From: Winogradskyella aurantia | GTDB lineage: Bacteria; Bacteroidota; Bacteroidia; Flavobacteriales; Flavobacteriaceae | Assembly (NCBI RefSeq): GCF_002266855.1 | Contig: NZ_NGJN01000005.1 | Span: 186,001 to 250,000 of the forward strand | DNA: 64,000 nucleotides | Direction of reading: 5' to 3' | Notes under the pieces: generated by a model | Databases searched by the model: none | What the model was told of the DNA's origin: nothing | The model's input: only the letters and a program-made list of their open reading frames with translations | Translations under genes and position numbers: made by a program | Shown here: positions 61,068-64,000 of the stretch, piece after piece | Layout: every line of letters begins with the position of its first letter | Numbering within the stretch: position 1 is the first letter of the stretch

Positions 61068-61089
61068 GCTTATGCATTTTCAGTAAAAG

Positions 61090-61160
61090 TATGCCTTTTT
61101 TATGGAATAAACAAAATTATGCCTTTTTAGTGGAATATTTAAAATTATGCTTATTATCAG
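61090..61160 (-). promoter_or_regulatory. Tandem 28-bp repeats over the SatD promoter
   Basis: Two full units (61090-61117 and 61118-61145) and a partial third (from 61146) repeat with an exact 28-bp period; on the minus strand each starts GCATAATTTT or GCATACTTTT and contains TATTCCA in the full units, which share 23 of 28 bases. The minus-strand -7 element TAATTTTG (61112-61119) lies within the repeat. A further TATGC occurs at 61071-61075. The array is probably an operator for SatD or another regulator, or a duplicated promoter. Confidence 0.65.
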
Positions 61161-61170
61161 AAACGTGTAA

Positions 61171-62490
61171 TCACTCCTCGTCAGTTGCGCGTTTAATGAT
61201 ACTTTCAGGTAATGATTTTTTCGCTTTGGCTCCCATTTTTTTGATTTTTTCAACGCGTGAAATCAGGTTGCCCTTGCCCTCAACCAACTTATTCATAGCA
61301 GCTGAATAGTCGTTTTTTGCAGCATCTATTTTTTTACCTACACCGGTTAAATCCTGAACAAGACCTTCAAACTTATCATATAAAGCACCTGCTTGTTTGG
61401 CAATTTCAATGGCATTTTGTTGTTGCTTTTCATTATTCCACATGGAATCGATAGTACGGAGCGTGGCTAATAGGGTGGAAGGTGTTACGATAACGATATT
61501 TTGTTCAAAGGCTTTATTGTATAAGCTATTATCTTCATTAATAGCAACGGCAAAGGCAGGTTCAATGGGTATAAACATCAACACAAAATCAGGTGATTCA
61601 ATATCGTATAAATCCTGATAGTTTTTAGCCGAAAGCTGATCTACATGCTTCTTGATGGAATTGACATGTGCTCTTAGGTGTACTCCACGTTCATCGTCAT
61701 CGGCATTCACTAAGCGTTCATAATCCGTCAACGATACTTTAGAGTCAATAATCATTTTCTTAGAATCAGGTAGATGTAGCACCACATCTGGCATAACCCT
61801 AGTACCATCTTCGCGCTGAAAACTTTGTTGTACAAAATATTCACGGTCTTTTTCCAATCCCGATTTTTCAAGAACACGCTCTAGAACCAATTCGCCCCAA
61901 TTTCCTTGGGTTTTGCTATCACCTTTCAAGGCTTTGGTAAGATTAGTGGCCTCCTTGGCCATTTGAAGATTAAGGTCTTTTAAACCCAGTAACTGTTCCT
62001 TTAAGGCAGAATGCATACTAATGCTTTCTTTTTGTGTGTCCTCAACTTTTTTCTCAAAGGTTTTTATCTTTTCCTCGAGAGGATTCAATATGTTCTTTAT
62101 ATTTTCCCTATTCTGAAGCGTAAATTTTTCCGATTTTTCATCAAGAATTTTTGAGGCCATTAATTCAAAATCCTTGCGCAATTGCTCTTGTTGTTTTACG
62201 AGCTCTTCGTCGCGCCTAAGGTTCTGCTCTTGAAGATGTTCAAATTCAGTATTTCGACGGGATAATTCCTTACTCAAAAAATCTTTTTCTTTTCTGATAT
62301 CTTCGCGCTCGGTCTCCACTTTTTCAATCGTCTCTTTGAGATCAGAAATAGTCGCATTCATTTGAAGTTGGCGTTCTTCCAAAGCGCTTTTATCACCTTT
62401 GCTTTTAAGTTGGGCGAACCTTAGACCAAAAAAAGCACCGATTCCTGTTGAAACGACAATGGCAAAAAAGAGAATAAGGGTATCATTCAT
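61171..62490 (-). CDS. rmuC: DNA recombination protein RmuC
   Basis: A 439-residue protein of the RmuC family, which limits DNA inversions and recombination at short repeats. It starts with a membrane helix (LILFFAIVVSTGIGAFFGLRF), a long coiled coil follows (about 30-190) and then the nuclease-like core (about 200-380): LKGDSKTQGNWGELVLERVLE, PDVVLHLPDSKKMIIDSKVSLTDYE and FVLMFIPIEPAFAVAI. The PDxVxxLP...DSK motif provides the acidic-lysine site of the PD-(D/E)xK type. It stands apart from the SatD operon, with its own upstream region; a TATATTTG -7 element lies at 62511-62518 on the minus strand. Confidence 0.92.
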   Translation of the reverse strand: MNDTLILFFAIVVSTGIGAFFGLRFAQLKSKGDKSALEERQLQMNATISDLKETIEKVETEREDIRKEKDFLSKELSRRNTEFEHLQEQNLRRDEELVKQQEQLRKDFELMASKILDEKSEKFTLQNRENIKNILNPLEEKIKTFEKKVEDTQKESISMHSALKEQLLGLKDLNLQMAKEATNLTKALKGDSKTQGNWGELVLERVLEKSGLEKDREYFVQQSFQREDGTRVMPDVVLHLPDSKKMIIDSKVSLTDYERLVNADDDERGVHLRAHVNSIKKHVDQLSAKNYQDLYDIESPDFVLMFIPIEPAFAVAINEDNSLYNKAFEQNIVIVTPSTLLATLRTIDSMWNNEKQQQNAIEIAKQAGALYDKFEGLVQDLTGVGKKIDAAKNDYSAAMNKLVEGKGNLISRVEKIKKMGAKAKKSLPESIIKRATDEE

Positions 62491-62566
62491 TGTTGAAATA
62501 TCTGTGTTCTCAAATATAAATCTTAATGTTTAAAAACATAAACGAATAGTTTCAAAGAAATAAACT

Positions 62567-63361
62567 TTATTTTGAAACTCTAAAACTTCCTGTTTTATTA
62601 TCAAAGGATATCAGGTCCTCGGGAAAAAGCGTTTCAAAGACTCCTTTTGAAATAAGACGACACGGTTGATCATAAATTACCTTGTCATGACGCATCACAA
62701 TCATGGTGTCACATAGCTGAATAGCCAGGTCGATTTCATGAGAAGAAAATAGTATTGTTTTGTTTGTTTCCTTTGTAAGCCGTTGCAATAATTTTAAGAT
62801 ATAGGCTTTGTGGTACATATCTAGATGGGTTGTAGGCTCATCTAAAATAATGATGTCCGTATCTTGGGCCAGTGCACGCGCAATCATTACTTTTTGTAAT
62901 TGGCCGTCACTTAATTCATAGCATTTTCGGTCTTTGAGGTCTTTTATGTTTACGGACTCTAGCGCCTTGTTTACAATTCTGTAGTCGGCATCAGTAAAAT
63001 TACCAATCCAATTGGTGTAAGGGTAACGCCCTAAGGCCACTAGCTCCTGTACGGACAGGTTCTTCGATGTTATTTGCTCAGTTAAGACTATGCTCAATTG
63101 CTGTGCTAGCTCTACTGAAGCTATATCTTCTAGTTTTTGGTCGTTCAACAGAACGTTACCGGCAAGTGGAGGTTGTACCTTTATCAAGGTGCGAAGTAGC
63201 GTTGACTTTCCAATTCCGTTAGCACCGACCAAACCAATAAGCTCACCCTTTTCTAGTTGAAAATTAATGTTAGAAGCCACTACAGTACTAGATGTCCTAG
63301 ACTTATAACCAATAGATAGGTTTTCTACTTTTAGGATGCTATGTCTGTGTCTATCTTCCAT
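62567..63361 (-). CDS. ABC importer ATPase, iron-siderophore / cobalamin type
   Basis: A 264-residue ATPase of the FecE/BtuD type. Walker A is VGANGIGKSTLLRTL, the signature LSDGQLQKVMIARALAQD has D in place of the usual G, and Walker B is IIILDEPTTHLD, with the switch histidine in FSSHEIDLA. Its start overlaps the last base of the permease gene, so both form one import system. FecCD-type systems take up iron chelates, haem or vitamin B12. The substrate cannot be told because the receptor and binding protein genes lie outside the window. Confidence 0.92.
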   Translation of the reverse strand: MEDRHRHSILKVENLSIGYKSRTSSTVVASNINFQLEKGELIGLVGANGIGKSTLLRTLIKVQPPLAGNVLLNDQKLEDIASVELAQQLSIVLTEQITSKNLSVQELVALGRYPYTNWIGNFTDADYRIVNKALESVNIKDLKDRKCYELSDGQLQKVMIARALAQDTDIIILDEPTTHLDMYHKAYILKLLQRLTKETNKTILFSSHEIDLAIQLCDTMIVMRHDKVIYDQPCRLISKGVFETLFPEDLISFDNKTGSFRVSK

Positions 63362-64000
63362 TAAAACATCATTTTACGTTGTCTTACCAATAACCAAATA
63401 ACTACAGGTGCACCTACCAAAGCTGTAATAGCATTGATAGGAAGGGTGTAATCTGTCGTTGGGACCTGGGCAATACTATCGCAAATAAGCATCACCACAG
63501 CGCCTAACAAGAACACTGCCGGTAGTAAAACTTTATGGTTCGAGGTTTTAAAAATTTGCCTTGTCAAGTGCGGTATGGCCAAACCTATAAAAGCAATGGG
63601 TCCTGCAAATGCTGTAATGGTACCTGCAATTAAGCTTGTTGATAGTATAATGACAAATCTACTTTGCTTTAAATTTAATCCTAAACTTTTGGCATAGTTG
63701 TCGCCAAGTAACAAACTGTTTAAACCTTTAATGGATGCTATGCTCAAGATAATTCCAACGGCATAGATACCAAAGAAAATCAATATTTCATTCCAAGATA
63801 AGTTGCTTAAGCTACCAAAGCCCCAGAATATGTATTGTTGAAGTTGTTCGGCAGAACTAAAATACGATAATACACTTACCACAGCGGCAGTGATGCTGCC
63901 AAACATTAATCCTATAATTAGTATAGCCATGGTATCCCTCACCTTGTTTGATACGGCCAAAACAGCTAGGAGCACTAAAAAACTCCCCAAACTTGAGGCC
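63361..64000 (-). CDS. FecCD-family ABC importer permease, 5' end cut by window edge
   Basis: The open frame runs to the window edge without a start, giving 212 residues of the C-terminal part of a permease normally 330-350 long. It shows six or so membrane helices with family sequences: YIFWGFGSLSNLSWNEI, LLLGDNYAKSLGLNLKQSRF, FAGPIAFIGLAIPHLTR and LPINAITALVGAPVVIWLLVRQRK at the end. A TTG at 63990 is not a likely start because it lies within the conserved region. It pairs with the ATPase gene, which overlaps it by one base. Confidence 0.9.
   Translation of the reverse strand, partial: ASSLGSFLVLLAVLAVSNKVRDTMAILIIGLMFGSITAAVVSVLSYFSSAEQLQQYIFWGFGSLSNLSWNEILIFFGIYAVGIILSIASIKGLNSLLLGDNYAKSLGLNLKQSRFVIILSTSLIAGTITAFAGPIAFIGLAIPHLTRQIFKTSNHKVLLPAVFLLGAVVMLICDSIAQVPTTDYTLPINAITALVGAPVVIWLLVRQRKMMF

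Noticed and set aside
61090..61160. CRISPR array
   Set aside because: The repeats follow one another without spacers, vary internally and number only two and a half; no cas gene is near.
1..64000. tRNA, rRNA, tmRNA or RNase P genes
   Set aside because: No cloverleaf, TTCGA loop with proper arms or recognisable rRNA segment was found by eye in the intergenic stretches; a covariance search would settle this.

Overview
The window is a chromosomal segment of a marine-type member of the Bacteroidota, most likely family Flavobacteriaceae. The evidence is AT-rich DNA, repeated promoters of the Bacteroidota form (TTG-N19-TAnnTTTG), weak Shine-Dalgarno sites, two proteins with type IX secretion C-terminal tails, a DUF2764-containing V/A-type ATPase operon, a short (about 951-residue) CarB, and DUF4199 and SatD/DUF3307 genes. 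I recognise no rRNA, tRNA, CRISPR array, insertion sequence or prophage. The first and last genes are cut by the window edges.

Layout. (1) 1-9302, minus strand: a truncated TolB-like propeller protein; a fatty-acid degradation operon (MarR regulator, 3-hydroxyacyl-CoA dehydrogenase/enoyl-CoA hydratase, thiolase, acyl-CoA dehydrogenase) with a paired palindromic operator over its promoter; a small membrane protein; and a long-chain acyl-CoA synthetase. (2) 9467-27106, mostly plus strand: an anaerobic or energy-stress block with pyruvate formate-lyase, its activase, an OFA-family carboxylate transporter, pyruvate phosphate dikinase, two universal stress proteins and a seven-gene V/A-type ATPase whose c-subunit carries the Na+ ligand set. 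pflB and ppdK share a palindromic FNR/CRP-like site at the same distance from their -7 elements. (3) 27151-37723, minus: succinate dehydrogenase/fumarate reductase B and A without a membrane-anchor gene, purL, a fructosamine kinase-like protein, a secreted endonuclease I and an RNA m5C methyltransferase. (4) 37816-45947: a Ycf48-like protein, an ECF sigma/anti-sigma-like/periplasmic protein cassette, a possible small RNA, an MsbA-type exporter, a phosphohexomutase, a glycosyltransferase and a DUF4199 protein. (5) 46038-59140, mostly plus: L31 type B, a GlmU-like protein, a peptide-type solute-binding protein (minus), MtaB, a small acetyltransferase (minus), an alpha/beta hydrolase, a lytic transglycosylase, cardiolipin synthase, L34, CarB and a T9SS cargo protein. 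(6) 59193-64000, minus: a thioesterase, DUF3307 and SatD genes behind a tandem-repeat promoter, RmuC, and the ATPase and permease of an iron/cobalamin-type importer.

How the genes fit together. The first block imports and oxidises fatty acids under its own repressor. The second looks built for low-oxygen survival: PflBA makes acetyl-CoA and formate, the transporter would carry the acid product, PPDK links pyruvate and PEP, and the V/A-ATPase would couple ATP to a sodium gradient. These links are inferences from gene order and shared regulatory sites; none has been tested.
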